Positions 1 through 11,659 of a stretch of DNA of 64,000 bases are shown piece by piece. A model generated the notes under the pieces. That model worked only from the letters and a program-made list of their open reading frames with translations. It was not told where the DNA came from and searched no databases. Every line of letters begins with the position of its first letter. Position 1 is the first letter of the stretch. Source of the stretch: Warburgia ugandensis (taxonomy: Eukaryota > Streptophyta > Magnoliopsida > Canellales > Canellaceae); NCBI GenBank assembly GCA_035236585.1, contig CP141138.1:30143437-30207436 (forward strand). The letters are read 5' to 3'. Both the position numbers and the translations under genes were made by a program.

Positions 1-608
1 TACTTGTATGTAAATATATTAATAAAAAATTTTAAAAGATATATTAAATATTTAGAAAATCCAAATTCTCATCTCATAAAGGAAATTTTAAAAAAAAAAA
101 TTCAAAATTTTTAAATAAAATGACTATAAAATAACTAAATGAACTCATAAAAAATTCAAAAAACCCCACCCCCAAACTTAAATTAAACATTGTCCTCAAT
201 GTTTAGAATTAAATATGATGGGCGAATGAAATAATAAAACTGAAAGGAAAAGGTGAGAAAGATAGCACATGCACTTCTAGGATAGTGCATTTATCTACTG
301 AAGCGGTCAATGAGATGCAGCATTAATATACAATGAATGTTAGTGCAAATACAAAACTAACATTATCTAAAACTAAACTAACTTAACTAATCTACTTTAC
401 ATAAACCTAAACTAACTATGAAGAGTTATTAGAAAACTCACTCCATTTTAGAATCTTGTGGTAGTCTACATACATTCTCCACCTATTATGTATGGGGGTA
501 AAATGATAAGGACAAGATAGATCACCATAAATGGAATTGCCAAAATATGAATATAAGATGGCAACATCGAATACCTGAAAATTGTCCTCCTCTTGGACAT
601 CTCCCTAA

Positions 609-1490
609 ATGATAAGGCTAAGTACACTCTGCATCTCCCTAAAAGGTTCTTCATTTTATCTTGAGGCAAAGAAATAATGGGGCTTATACCATCAGTAATG
701 TCTTATATATACTTATGAGTTTGTTGATATTTGGTCATAACATCAATTAAATCTCATTCCTATTCTACATTAGACTCTGAGAGTTCATGTGTATGCACTT
801 TCTCTGTAGGTTGTAAGTTCAAATCTAATGTGTTTGTAATCAATGGTTCAAATAGAATCTTAGGAGATTGAATGGGTTCTACTCAAGCTTCCATTTTGAA
901 GTGTCCATTACTGGAACAGCATCAAGTAAACCATTCACTCAATTAATGGAGTTGTCTGTATCAAAATCATAAAAACCAAAATGAGCTAGACCACCCTCAA
1001 GAGGATCAGTGCTAGAGGATGATAGGGATGGTAGAATTTGTGTAATATTTACTTTAAACAAGCCATCAAAGTCAAGTTGTCCTACATTAAAAACATTGAT
1101 CTAAATGTCCATGTTTTCAAAGGACAACGTCATTGTGCCATGTCTACAATTAATGATAGCATTTAACGTGGCCAAGAATTACCGTCCCAAAATAACTGAA
1201 ATTTGACTACAAGTGTCTACTATAAGCTATGTATCTAAGACTAGAAAATCTTCTGGAAATAAAAACTTATCAACTTGAACAAGTACATCCTCTACCATAC
1301 CATGAGGAACTTTAACTAATCTATTTGCCAATTTTAGTGTCGTGGTGGTCTTTTTCATCTTGCATAAACCTAATTCCTTAGAGACGTAATAAGGTAATAA
1401 CTTAACACTCAACCACAAATCAAGTCGAGCCCTATCAACTGTGTGTCCCCAATCACACATGATATGGAGGGATACACTGAGTCTCTATAC
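609..1490 (-). pseudogene. Decayed Ty3/gypsy (Athila-like) retropepsin and downstream linker
   Basis: The minus strand encodes a peptide with the retropepsin core of Athila-type polyproteins: LANRLVKVPHGMVEDVLVQV followed by DKFLFPEDFLVLDT, then after a stop SQISVILGR and FLATLNAIINCRHG. The LGR-FLAT segment corresponds to the second conserved block after the protease flap (canonically LGRPFLAT). Further on, STDPLEGG resembles the conserved acidic linker before reverse transcriptase. The catalytic DTG/DSG was not found with confidence because the upstream sequence is decayed. A stop follows FLVLDT and another sits at the Pro position of LGRPF. In an active element this protein would cleave the Gag-Pol polyprotein. 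Confidence 0.75.
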
Positions 1491-2639
1491 TTTGGTGAGG
1501 TGTTGTGTTGCAAGATTGAGCTCACTTGTTCAACGAGATATGCTTTCTTCTACATATGATGTTTTCTCTTATGGATGTAGAGATTTTTCAAATTTTTAGC
1601 AATGGTATGCTTATATTCACCTGCTTGCACACATCAATTGGCTTGTCAAAATTATTCACCTTCTTAGCCATTTTTAAATGTGAGGAAATGGAGCCTTTGG
1701 AATATAATGTACTTCTGGACTAATGTGAGGAGAAGTGGGAAATTGCTGATTCTTCTCTTTTCCCATCTAATCTTTTTAAGTCTCTCTATGTCCTCAACTT
1801 CCTGATTTCCTTTAGTCAAACATACTTAATTATCTATTATTTGCCACTCCTAAGGGTAGTTATGGATTGGGTTTGTTTAGGAAATGTCTTTTCATTAAAA
1901 GTTGTACCAATTTTGTACTAGCCCTTAGGTTTAGGCATAGGTTGACTAGGAAATGTTCCCTTTTCCCTCTTAATGAGTGTAGCAACAATTTGACCTATTT
2001 GATGCTTCAGCTATGCAATAGATTTTAAGTGAGTCAGCATTGGTTGTTTAATACTATTGTCAGATTCTAATGAACTCTACATAAACAAACTCAAGATCTC
2101 TTCTAAAGATTATTTCCTCTGTTGGGGAGGAAATGTTTGTTGCAGTACAAGTTGCTAAGTAGTTTGGGCTATAAGTGTTAATTAAGGAGGATCCCATATG
2201 GTCCTCCCTAATTATTCTAAGATTATGAAAAATTAGGATACCTAGCCCTTCCAAGATTATATGTCTTAGAATATGGATTATTGTTGCCAGGACTTTTGAA
2301 TGCATTTAATGCATTCACTTGTTCCAAAAAAATTTCAGGGTATGTGGAGCTGGAGGGGAGTGAAGCAGTAGGGTGTTTTGTACTATAATAAATTGAATAA
2401 ACCTCAAGTAGAGGTTGCATGGTAGATTCGCTACCCAACACAACTTCACTTGATTTAGTAAGAAAACTTCCAAACTTCTCCATCATATCTATCAACATGT
2501 TTATTGTGTTATAGAGGTTAGGAGCAGCCTTTATCATATATACCTCCTTTTCTTTAAGGCTATGGAAATTTTTCTGTTCTAATAGAGTGATACCATTTCT
2601 AAGATTTCTCAAATAAAGTTTTAAAGAAGTTCTATGCCT
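1491..2639 (-). other. Decayed gag-to-protease linker of the Athila-like element
   Basis: This stretch joins the gag domain to the protease on the minus strand. Short open segments of up to 153 codons are present but carry stops and frameshifts, and no clear CCHC zinc knuckle is visible. It is most simply the C-terminal gag region after loss of frame. Confidence 0.5.
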
Positions 2640-3235
2640 CCATATCACTCTTGGTCCAGAGTGCCCCACCATTAGTGGCATCAATTGTATGTCAATTCTA
2701 TGGTGTCAGATCTTCATAAAAATATTGTATTAGTTGTCATTTCTCAAAATCATGGTGCGAACATTTGAGCAATAGGTCTTCCCACCTTTCTCAGTATTTC
2801 ATAAAAATGCTCACCCTCTTTTTATTGAAACTTTATTATTTCTCTTGGGACATTGTTGGTTTTGTGGACAGGAAAAGATTTGTTCAAGATTTTCCTAAAC
2901 TATTGCTCCTAAGTAGTGATAGACACTACATCTAAGGAATTCATTCATGCCTTCTCTTTGCCCTTTAAGGAGAAGAAGAATAGCCACAAGCTAATAGAAT
3001 CATCAAAAAAGTGTTAGTATTTGAATGTATGATAGATATTAAGGAATTTCTTGATATAGTGATATGGATCCTCCTTATATAAACCACAAAGATTTGGCAG
3101 AACTTGGATGACACTTGGTTTTAACTAAAAATGCTTTACATTAGTTGTAAGTAACTCTATACATGATGGGTAGTTAAATTGTATCAGTATTGAATAATCT
3201 CTTAAGGGATTAATCTCTAGTACTTCATTGCCCAT
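2640..3235 (-). pseudogene. Decayed Ty3/gypsy gag (capsid) domain
   Basis: Translating the minus strand from the ATG at 3235 gives MGNEVLEINPLRDY, then LKPSVIQVLPNLCGLYKEDP, then DDSISLWLFFFSLKGKEKA followed by a TGA and MNSLDVVSIT. This matches the plant retrotransposon gag pattern (LKPxxIQxLPxFxGLxxEDP, then DxIRLRLFPFSLKDKAxxWLxSL). The TGA sits exactly where the conserved Trp of the KAxxW block is expected, and other stops replace expected residues. The protein would form the virus-like particle; this copy cannot. No other reading frame explains the block as well. Confidence 0.75.
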
Positions 3236-4678
3236 ATCTACTTCAAGGTTATTGATATGTGCTTGATTCTTTAACCCTTGTTTTCTAGTCTATTTGATCT
3301 CTAAATCTATGAACACTAAGTATGGTTTCTATGATCGAAGGTCGAGCATGCACCAGTGATTGATGTAGTATACTGTACTTTTATACAATAAAAATAAGTC
3401 GTTGAATATAATAAAAGAGTACTTTATTTCTGTTCCTTTTTTTGCTAGTATAAGGAAACCTAAACTAGACAATGCAACCTAAATACTAAATGATGCATAA
3501 CAAATACAAAGACACATGACAAATCCTAATCCTATATAAACAAGATGAAAGGTTGATTTCTCTTTATTTTCCTTGGGGAAACAGCTTTTAGGTGACGTCT
3601 ATCCTACATAACTCCTCTTCTCCTTCAAACTTATCCTATTGCTTAGTAGGTAGATCTTGTTCATAATCAACCACTTGACACCTTCCTCAATCATCCATAG
3701 GTGATCTAAGTAATTGAATATGTTGACAGAGCTAGTCATTGAAATACCAATGCAGTCAATTAGATAAGGACCACTAGAGTGGCAATAGGTCACCTTCTTC
3801 CAAAAGGGTCCTATAAGCTCATAAGCTGTTATAGGTCTCTTCTAACTTGATTTTAAATTAATTTTTGAGGCTAGGGTTGCCCATAAGGCAATGTTTGACC
3901 TAGGTGAGCCAAGGGATGGTGATGAAATTTACCCTTGATCATATATGGTTGAGTGCCCTTACTAGTTCATTTAAGCATTTTCATGTAGTTCAATCAACAT
4001 ATATATACCTTAAAGCATTCAAATATGCTCTAGTATGCAAGGAACGTGGTAAATCTAATGCAACTACCTATATGCTATTTAACAAAGGGTTAAAACCTCA
4101 ATAGATGGGACACTATAAATAGCCTATGTCCTTGGGTTGTTAAGTAGTTGCTTTCTAATGCAAAGTCCTAATTAGTATGCAATAGTTAATAGTGGAATGC
4201 AACTAGCTATATGCTCTTAAACTATCATCCACAATGCAAGATTAACTTCTTATGCAACCTAATCTATGAATTGGAAAGTAGTTAAGATAGCTCACAATGG
4301 GTCCTAAAATTAATCTTCTCTTACAAAAGTTGGTACATGTACATGCCACCTCCTCTACCAAGTTAGGTGTGTCCCTACCTCAACCTATATTATGATAGCA
4401 CTTTATTTTAGATTAAATAAATTTTGGTGTGTAAAAATGTAAAAGCATGTCTTCACTCCAATCCATTCATAGATAATAAAAAAATATAGAAACTATCCCA
4501 AATCTTCCTCTAAGTCTTTATTCTTTTCCAAATTCTTGCACAAATAAAAAAGGGAAGTATTAAATTCTTCAAGAATAAGGAAAGTGCAAAAGTGAATGCA
4601 ATTATTCTGTATGTCCTAAGACTAAGAGTAGTGGTAAAGTAAAGGAAACTTAGATTTTATTCAAAAAAATGTTACGAG
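3236..4678 (-). other. 5' untranslated leader of the Athila-like element
   Basis: About 1.4 kb lies between the gag start and the primer site. It is AT-rich and has no ORF above 70 codons that I can relate to a protein. Long leaders are common in Athila/Tat elements. Nothing else is seen here. Confidence 0.5.
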
Positions 4679-4696
4679 TCTCTGGCAACGGTGCCA
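4679..4696 (-). promoter_or_regulatory. Primer-binding site, tRNA-Asp type
   Basis: The minus strand reads TGGCACCGTTGCCAGAGA. The canonical plant tRNA-Asp primer site is TGGCGCCGTTGCCGGGGA, so 15 of 18 bases agree. It lies 6 bases inside the LTR end (ACATCA), the arrangement expected for minus-strand priming of reverse transcription. Confidence 0.85.
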
Positions 4697-4702
4697 AAAT
4701 CT

Positions 4703-6750
4703 TGATGTGCTTTAATTACTATCGCGAGTATGTATAAAATCAGTAAATATGGGTCAATCTCACAAGGACTCTTTTGCATAAAAGGAGTTAATTAAAACTT
4801 AAGTTGCTTTTGTCTAACCTATCCAGCATTCAAAGAGAGGAAAGAACACTAACTAAAACAATTAATCTAAGCAAACTAAATCTAAGCAAGGAAATAAACT
4901 AAGCAAGGAAACTAAATCAAATAATAAAACAAGTAAACAAGTAAGGAAATAAACTAAAGAAAATGACTATTTCATTAATATCAGTTGATTAGATTGGAAA
5001 GTACATAAAGAAAGGAAAGAAAAATAAATAAAGAAACTTCTTTCTGAAGTGTCCACTATAGGAGTCCTTTCTTGTGTCACTTAACAAGGCTCTTTAGACA
5101 TTCTCTTCTTCTTCTTTCGGGCTTGATTTCTACTTTACAATCTTCTTGTTGTGTCACTCAACAAGGACTTTTACACTTCTCTTCAACCCAAGTTACATGA
5201 ATTTACAACCATGCTTTGCTCATCTCCTTAACCCAACATGCCACAAACCCAAAGTAGTCCTTAAGCATTCCTTTAAGAGTGGAAATAATCCTTAGCTGCC
5301 ATAGAAGGGCATAAGGATTCTCTTCCTTATTTTCCCTAATCCCAAAAGTGAAAAGAAAATAAGGAAAATAGAAGATGGAAGGGACCAGGGGTGGAAGAGA
5401 AAGGTGGGTAAGATGTGAGTGTGTGATAGTAAGATGGGAGGAGGGTGGTTGGAGCATATAGTTTTAGGAGTGGAAGGAAGCTATGTGGAATGTTAGGGTG
5501 ACAAAGGAGGGAGATAAAATGTGGAGATCAAAGACTAATGGGATGATGCATGGAAGATTTAGAATGCAATGCAATGCAATGTTGTACAAGATGAGGAAGA
5601 AATGGACAAGGGGTAGCATGTACAGCTTAGGAAAGGGGTTGAAGGTGGGAGGCATGTAAGGAAGTGGAGGGAGAGAATGGGTTGTGTTTGCTTTGCAATA
5701 AAGAAAGGTGGAGGGTGTGTGAGAGTGGATGATAAGAATTATGCATGTAGGCTAAGTGGATGATGATTGGTTCCAAGCATGAATGCATGCAAGGGAGGAT
5801 GATGGTGGGGTGTGCAATGGAAAAAGCAATGAAATGAAGGGAATGAGAGAGGATGGGAGGAAGAAAGGAGGGAAATGGGGATGGATGAGCTTCTTTATCC
5901 CTTCTCCAAAGTATATAGACTTGTGATATTGGGCGAGCTTTGGCAAAGGTGACTCTCTTCATCTATTTCTCCTATATTTAGCTTTATGATCTAGGGGTAG
6001 GTTAGAGATCCCCTATCCATCTTTTTCACCTCTATTTATAAGGTTTTTAGAGTAGTAGCCCTAAGGTTTGCATGGCTAGGATCTAAGTAAGAGATGAAAG
6101 GAAGAAGGATTGAGATGGAATGAAGATGAGAGGAACATAAGAAAGAAGGGATGGAGAGACACATGGAATTCAATGAGCAAAAGAGATGGTACATGGAATG
6201 ACAATGGGATAGTTGGGTGTAAAGAGATAAGATGGGGAAGGAAAGAGGATAAGGGTGAGTGGGAAAGAGAATAAGGAAGGAAAAGGTAGAAAGAAATGAG
6301 AGAAAATCAAGGAGGTGATGTGGGAATGGAAAAGTAAGTGGGAGGAGGCATTGAACACTTTGGGTGTGTGTGTGTGTGTGTGTGTTATGAAGTTTAAAAA
6401 GTTGTAAAGAAGGTGGACCATTGGATGAGAATGGGTGTTGGAGATATTTTCTTTCCTAGGGTTTTGATTTGACTTTTCAATAAAGACAAGGTGGCTAGGG
6501 TATGTAACTTTTCTCTATTTCATTCTTGGCCCTTAGATCATCTTTACCCTACTTGAGTGGGTGAGATTTTGTTGGAGTATTTTTATCCAAAAAGATCATC
6601 TTTGATAGCTTTTTTACTCTCTACATGTTAGATTGGATTTCCCTAGAGTTGATGACCTAGATTCCATTGAGATTTCCTTATCTATTCTAGATTTTTCCTT
6701 CTTTTTCTCCCAACCCACTATAATTTTCTCCAGCTAATAGCAACAAAGCA
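4703..6750 (-). repeat. 5' LTR of the Athila-like element
   Basis: The low-coordinate edge is the LTR 3' end, reading ...GCACATCA on the minus strand just before the primer site. The terminal 70 bases contain GAGTCCTTGTGAGATTGACC, a block that recurs near the ends of other LTRs in this window (10829, 29990, 49870). Bases about 5340-6420 are strongly purine-rich on the plus strand, meaning polypyrimidine in the sense strand. No second LTR copy is in the window, so the far edge (about 6.5-6.8 kb) is a guess. Confidence 0.6.
6033..6042 (-). promoter_or_regulatory. Putative TATA box of the Athila-like LTR
   Basis: The minus strand reads CTTATAAATA within the LTR, about 1.3 kb before its 3' end. 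This suits a U3 promoter with transcription running toward lower coordinates. It is called from sequence match and position only. Confidence 0.45.
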
Positions 6751-7596
6751 AGGTGGGACATCTTTTTCCTTGAAAATAGGTGTGACTCTCCTTGAAAATA
6801 GGTTCGCAGTCCACCAATAAATTCTCCACTAATGAACTCTCAGTTTGGTCTTCATCGTAATATAACATCTCATTGGTGTATCCTTCCTATCCATTGGCAG
6901 CTTAGAATACAGATCCATAAAGATAGATTTGGCCCTTTAAGTGCTTGAAAAGTAAGATGAATCAAACTGTAGATTTTCTATAAATTGCCTCTCTCTTTTT
7001 CTCCACCAATCATACTTATTGTCCTTGTAATTCTTGTCGAATCAAGTAGAATTTATCAAATTTGCATTGAAATTTCATGCTCTCCCATAGATATTCCCTT
7101 CCTTTGGTTGAGTAGGAGAGAGAAGTATGGAAGAAATCATATGTGGGCCCTAGCCTTTTGAATCGTTTTATTTCAGAAAGCTCCCAATGTATGTGATCCC
7201 AATGTATATGAATTGAGTTTCACTTAGAAACTTCCCAAAGTGGTGGATAGCATGCATGCGTGGGAAGTTCTGTCATCTTACTTTTGATACAGACATCCTC
7301 TCTTGAACAAGAATTGTACATGGAGTTTTTTTAACTTCTCTAACTTTGCTAATGGAACTTTATTTTTTGTCTAAACTCTCTAACTTCATGTTTAGCATGT
7401 GTGGGTCCTTGATGTAGCTTGGTTTTTAAATTTTCTCTTTTAAAGGTAAATTTAATAAAATATAATTTTTCTCATTTATACTTTGAATCGAAAAACTATA
7501 GAATACTGTAATTAGTGATGTTCAAGTTATTTTTGGGGCTAAAACCTCATAAATATAGAGTTATGTGTGTAATATGTATGTATGTATGTGTGTGTG

Positions 7597-7627
<31 letters not shown>

Positions 7628-8900
7628 CAGTGAAGGTTATAGTGGGCATGAAGTCTTTGTTGGTCTCATTATTCTTTGTTTTGGTCAACTATTGAGAAGT
7701 CATGTTAAAGACTATACTATATATCTCTTGAGTTTATATACATATTTAAGTCATATGAAAACTAGAAAATGATAGAGGTCATCTTTGTTTAACCAAGAGC
7801 CTTTAGGCTACCATATGTTATTTCTTCTAATGAGCCTTTTTTAGCTCTCATATTACAGCCTTTTCTTATTAGCCAATCAACCATTACCCATTTTAACCCT
7901 ATATTATATCCAATACCCCTTATTTTTTGAAAATATGTAGAGATGGTTGGAAAAATATCTTGACAAAATGGTATGAACAATACAGTTATAAAGATGAATA
8001 TCAAAATGTTTGAAGGAAAATTTCAAAAGTGAAAAAATGGCTATGTTCAAAGTTAAGTGAAGAAAACAAAAAGAAAAAAGAGAAGGCCAATGAAAAAGAA
8101 AATGTTCGATCCCATGTGTGAAAAGAATATTGTGAGTACATTTGTACAGGATCTTTACATATTTTTCATAACAATTTTGTTTAAGCCTATACCAATTTCT
8201 TTAATAACCGTGTCCTAAGCCTTTGTTTCATCCTAGTAAAAGACATAACTTGATGTTAGGAGTAGTATGGCTTGGATGTGGTTATGGATGAGTAGGGATT
8301 TTGGTAAAGTGTCATATTCTCAAATAGTTAATATTCTTTCCATGAGACCATTTATCAGTTTTTTTTCGAATTAACATTCTTCTTTGTGAAATATGTGAGA
8401 TAATTTGGCTTTGATAGACATATTCTGCTCACACATTGATGAGAGTGTTGCTCACTTCTAAGTAATTTTTTTCATAGTGTTGATTATATCTTGTGAGATT
8501 TGAAGTCAAATCATATTTTTGGATGATAATTTAGGTTATAATTTATTTAGACACTGACAATTGTGTATATATTGGCTAGATTCAAACATTCAAATTCTAA
8601 GGTTTGATTAGTAATGAATGACTTTAACATAAGGGTAGGATTTTGAACTATTGTTCATTTTATTAACATGACAAAGTTGGATATTTATTAAACACTAAAA
8701 AAAAAAAAAAAATCTTTGAGAAAAATGAAGGAACCTCCATATGGGTTTTGAAATGTTTGTGAGCATCATTTCTAGAAATCCTTATAAGACTATAACTCAT
8801 TCTCTAGAGGTAAGCTAGGGTGTAAAGGCTTTTTACATATACTAAATATAGATGATATCACCTACAAAAATGGCTAGGAGTATTATATTTTTGTTATTTC
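6751..8900. other. Unassigned AT-rich intergenic DNA with a GT/AT microsatellite
   Basis: No coding region or transposon protein was recognised on either strand. Simple repeats are a GTAT/GT tract running into (TA)n at about 7575-7628 and a poly-A run at about 8696-8712. A (GT)n tract at 6363-6385 lies just outside, inside the LTR region. Confidence 0.5.
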
Positions 8901-8959
8901 TCTTATAGTATTGCTGAAGGACTAACAAATTATAAGTCTATAGTTATTTGATATATACG

Positions 8960-10904
8960 TAAATATTACAAATTATATCCCTAGAATTAGCATCTTAACC
9001 CTAAATTTACTCAATTTATAATTAATTAAGGGTTATTCTACATTTTATAGGATTAGGGTACAAACAAGAAAAATGCCATATTTGGCAATTGAAACCCTAG
9101 GTTACCATCTTCCTCCCTTGTGCTTGGATGTGGAACTAAAAAGGGAAGGAACCTTGGACATGAAAAGAAGAGGCAGGGAGGAAGGATTTGAGGTGCTCTA
9201 TTGGCTACCATACCTACTATATCCTAAGGAGAAAGAGAGAAATCTTAGAGGTAAGGAACATACTCACCGTCTCCATCCATCTACTCCTCCGCTCTCATCT
9301 ACTTTACACCATATCCCATATCCCTATCCTTATTACTCTTCCATACATAGAAATTCTTTCTTTTTCTTTCATCCATACAACCATCACATCCACCCCTACA
9401 CTCTCTCTTATCTCTTCAACATAGCCACCTCTCTTCCTTCTAATTCTTTCCTTCCTTTAATGTCTGTCACATTCTTTCTACCCTATCTAACTGCTATGCA
9501 AGCACCATCTTCTTCCTCTCAAAGCATTCAAACATCAACGTCCCATCTCCTACACTCTCCCTACCATCTAATGCATCTCATCGCCCCCCCTATCTTTCAT
9601 GCATTTCAACCACCCTTTGTCTCTCTCCCACCTATCACCATATTTCAACGCAAAACCCACTCCTTCATCCTCCCATAGACACTTTACGATTTCCATATCT
9701 CACATCCCAATGCAAGTCACTCCTTTCCTTATCTCTCTCTCACCTTAATGCCCTACCACCTTCTCTCTCTTTCTAACACCCAATTGTAACCTTCTCTCTC
9801 CATTCTCCCATACAACCAAGCATACTACCACCTTCTACTCATATTCCTAACCCCTCAATGCATCACCCTTATCCTCTTCCATCTGTAGTCTCCCTTATGT
9901 CCAACATTATCTTCTTTCATCCCTTACCTTCCCATGGATGATTGGTGTTGAGTGGTGAGTGTTTTCTCCTCTAAGTTAGCAACTGTAGAGTGGTGTCCTA
10001 TGTTTTTTATTGAGTAACACAATAAACATAAGTCACCATTTGGTTGATGATCGAAGCCGGTAGTGAGGGTTGGAGTGAGTTTTGTAGAGAATTTTGTTGA
10101 GTGACACAATGAGAACATCGATGATATCAATCATTCTCATAGTTGATTTGCTTTTGCTTTCTTTTAATTCATATACCATTTTTGTAATACTTTAAATTTG
10201 AAATCAATGAAATTTTCTTTTCTTTTCATTAGTTTGTTATATACTTTAATGTAGGTTGTGTTAATTGTTTATGATAGAATTAATAAAATTAAATCTTAGC
10301 ATAAGAGTATATTTAATAATATCTAGCTAATTATTCATCCTAAGGTTAAGATGAAACCAAAATAGATGAGAGAATTTAAAAATTAGCTAAATTTTACATT
10401 TAAAATATGCTCCAATATTAATTTTAGGATTAGCAAATCTAATTTATATATTGAGTAATTTTTTTATAGGAAATATCAAGTATTTTGTATGGTTTAGATA
10501 CTAGACATGTTAGATTAGATTAGATTAGTTTGGTATATGAAAATCATATAACCTGCACCCTAAAAAGACATGTTATACTTTGAGTAAATATATTAAATAT
10601 GGCTAAATATTAGAATTAAGAAAATATAGAAAGTGAGATTCTAATGATGATTTTTTTTTTTACATTTTTACATTCATTGAGATTTTATTAACACGAGCAG
10701 TGTAAAAACCTAGATTACGTAAGTGGATCCTAAAACCTTAGGTTTAGACTTTAATCCATTTTATTATTTTTATAATTAATTGATCAGTTAGGTTTTAATT
10801 AAAATTTCATAATTTATAAATTAGAGTCCTTGTGGGATTGACCTATACTTGTGATCTATACTTTAATGAATACATGCGCTCATGATTATTTTTAAAACAC
10901 ATCA
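8960..10904 (+). repeat. Plus-strand LTR fragment related to the Athila-like LTR
   Basis: The end reads GAGTCCTTGTGGGATTGACC (10824-10843), then diverged sequence to ...AAAACACATCA at 10904. Reverse-complemented, the final 75 bases align with the start of the 4703 LTR (TGATGTG, TTTAA, TATC, GAG, ATGTAT, GGTCAATC, CACAAGGACTC), so it is a related LTR end in the opposite orientation. A long polypyrimidine stretch (about 9270-9900) matches the sense-strand polypyrimidine of the other LTRs. No primer site follows 10904, so this is a solo or truncated LTR. The left boundary is approximate. Confidence 0.5.
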
Positions 10905-11464
10905 CTCCCATAAAAGTGTAAGAAAATGACAAGATAGATTTCCATTAGCTAGCTACAAACAAAGAATCAGTATCACTTACGTACATTCAAAGTATAATAT
11001 TCCACGTACACAAATTCCTTCTAGCTACACATAAAATGTGTAATACTTCAATCTTTAAGAAAATCAAAATCTGCACAATTTACAATATAAACTCTAGTAT
11101 CTTTAAAATCCTAATCAGTCCTCTCATTGGTGCTCTTGCTGATAGATTTCCCCTCTCATATGATTTCATACTAGTAATGGCTTCTAGGACTCTAGCTACC
11201 TAAAGATAAAACCCCCAAAAAGATCTTCGCATGATGAAGATCCATATTTCTCTTCCACAGGCGTACATGAAATGATGAATTTTCCCTAACTTCTTGTAAA
11301 TGTCACATGAAACACTTCTATGAGAAAAATTTATGAATGGAGATGGAATGGATGTTGCAGATACACTTGATAAAAAGTGGAACTCCAAAGTGTTGGTTTT
11401 CAAACTTGGGGTCCTTAGGTGAGGCTTTTAGTAAAGTTGAAGGTAGTAAAGGGTAATTTTTTCC

Positions 11465-11467
<3 letters not shown>

Positions 11468-11562
<95 letters not shown>

Positions 11563-11582
11563 CACACAAACACACACACACA
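11468..11582. repeat. Compound microsatellite (GA)n(CA)n
   Basis: About 90 bases of uninterrupted GA are followed by CA repeats. ORFs reading Ser-Leu or Arg-Glu repeats across it are artefacts. Confidence 0.95.
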
Positions 11583-11659
11583 CTGAATTCCTAGGAGTAG
11601 TCTCTACTTATCATGTGTTATTGATGATAATGGCCTTGAAGTAAATAGAAATGAGGAAT

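Larger units (their letters stand above)
1..6750 (-). mobile_element. 5' part of an Athila-like Ty3/gypsy LTR retrotransposon
   Basis: Reading the minus strand from high to low coordinates gives LTR, tRNA-Asp-type primer site, gag and protease in the order expected of a Ty3/gypsy element. Reverse transcriptase, RNase H, integrase and the 3' LTR must lie left of base 1, outside the window. The gag and protease peptides resemble Athila-lineage proteins and the primer site is the tRNA-Asp type usual in that lineage; the lineage call is inference from remembered family features. The upper edge of the 5' LTR is not resolved, so 6750 is approximate. Several in-frame stops show that the copy is inactive. 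Confidence 0.75.

Noticed and set aside
5203..6421. Several 60-110 codon minus-strand ORFs
   Set aside because: All fall in the purine-rich part of the Athila-like LTR and overlap each other in different frames.
9073..9678. 201-codon plus-strand ORF
   Set aside because: Translation of the polypyrimidine LTR segment; His/Ser/Pro/Leu-rich with no domain, and a second frame is also open.
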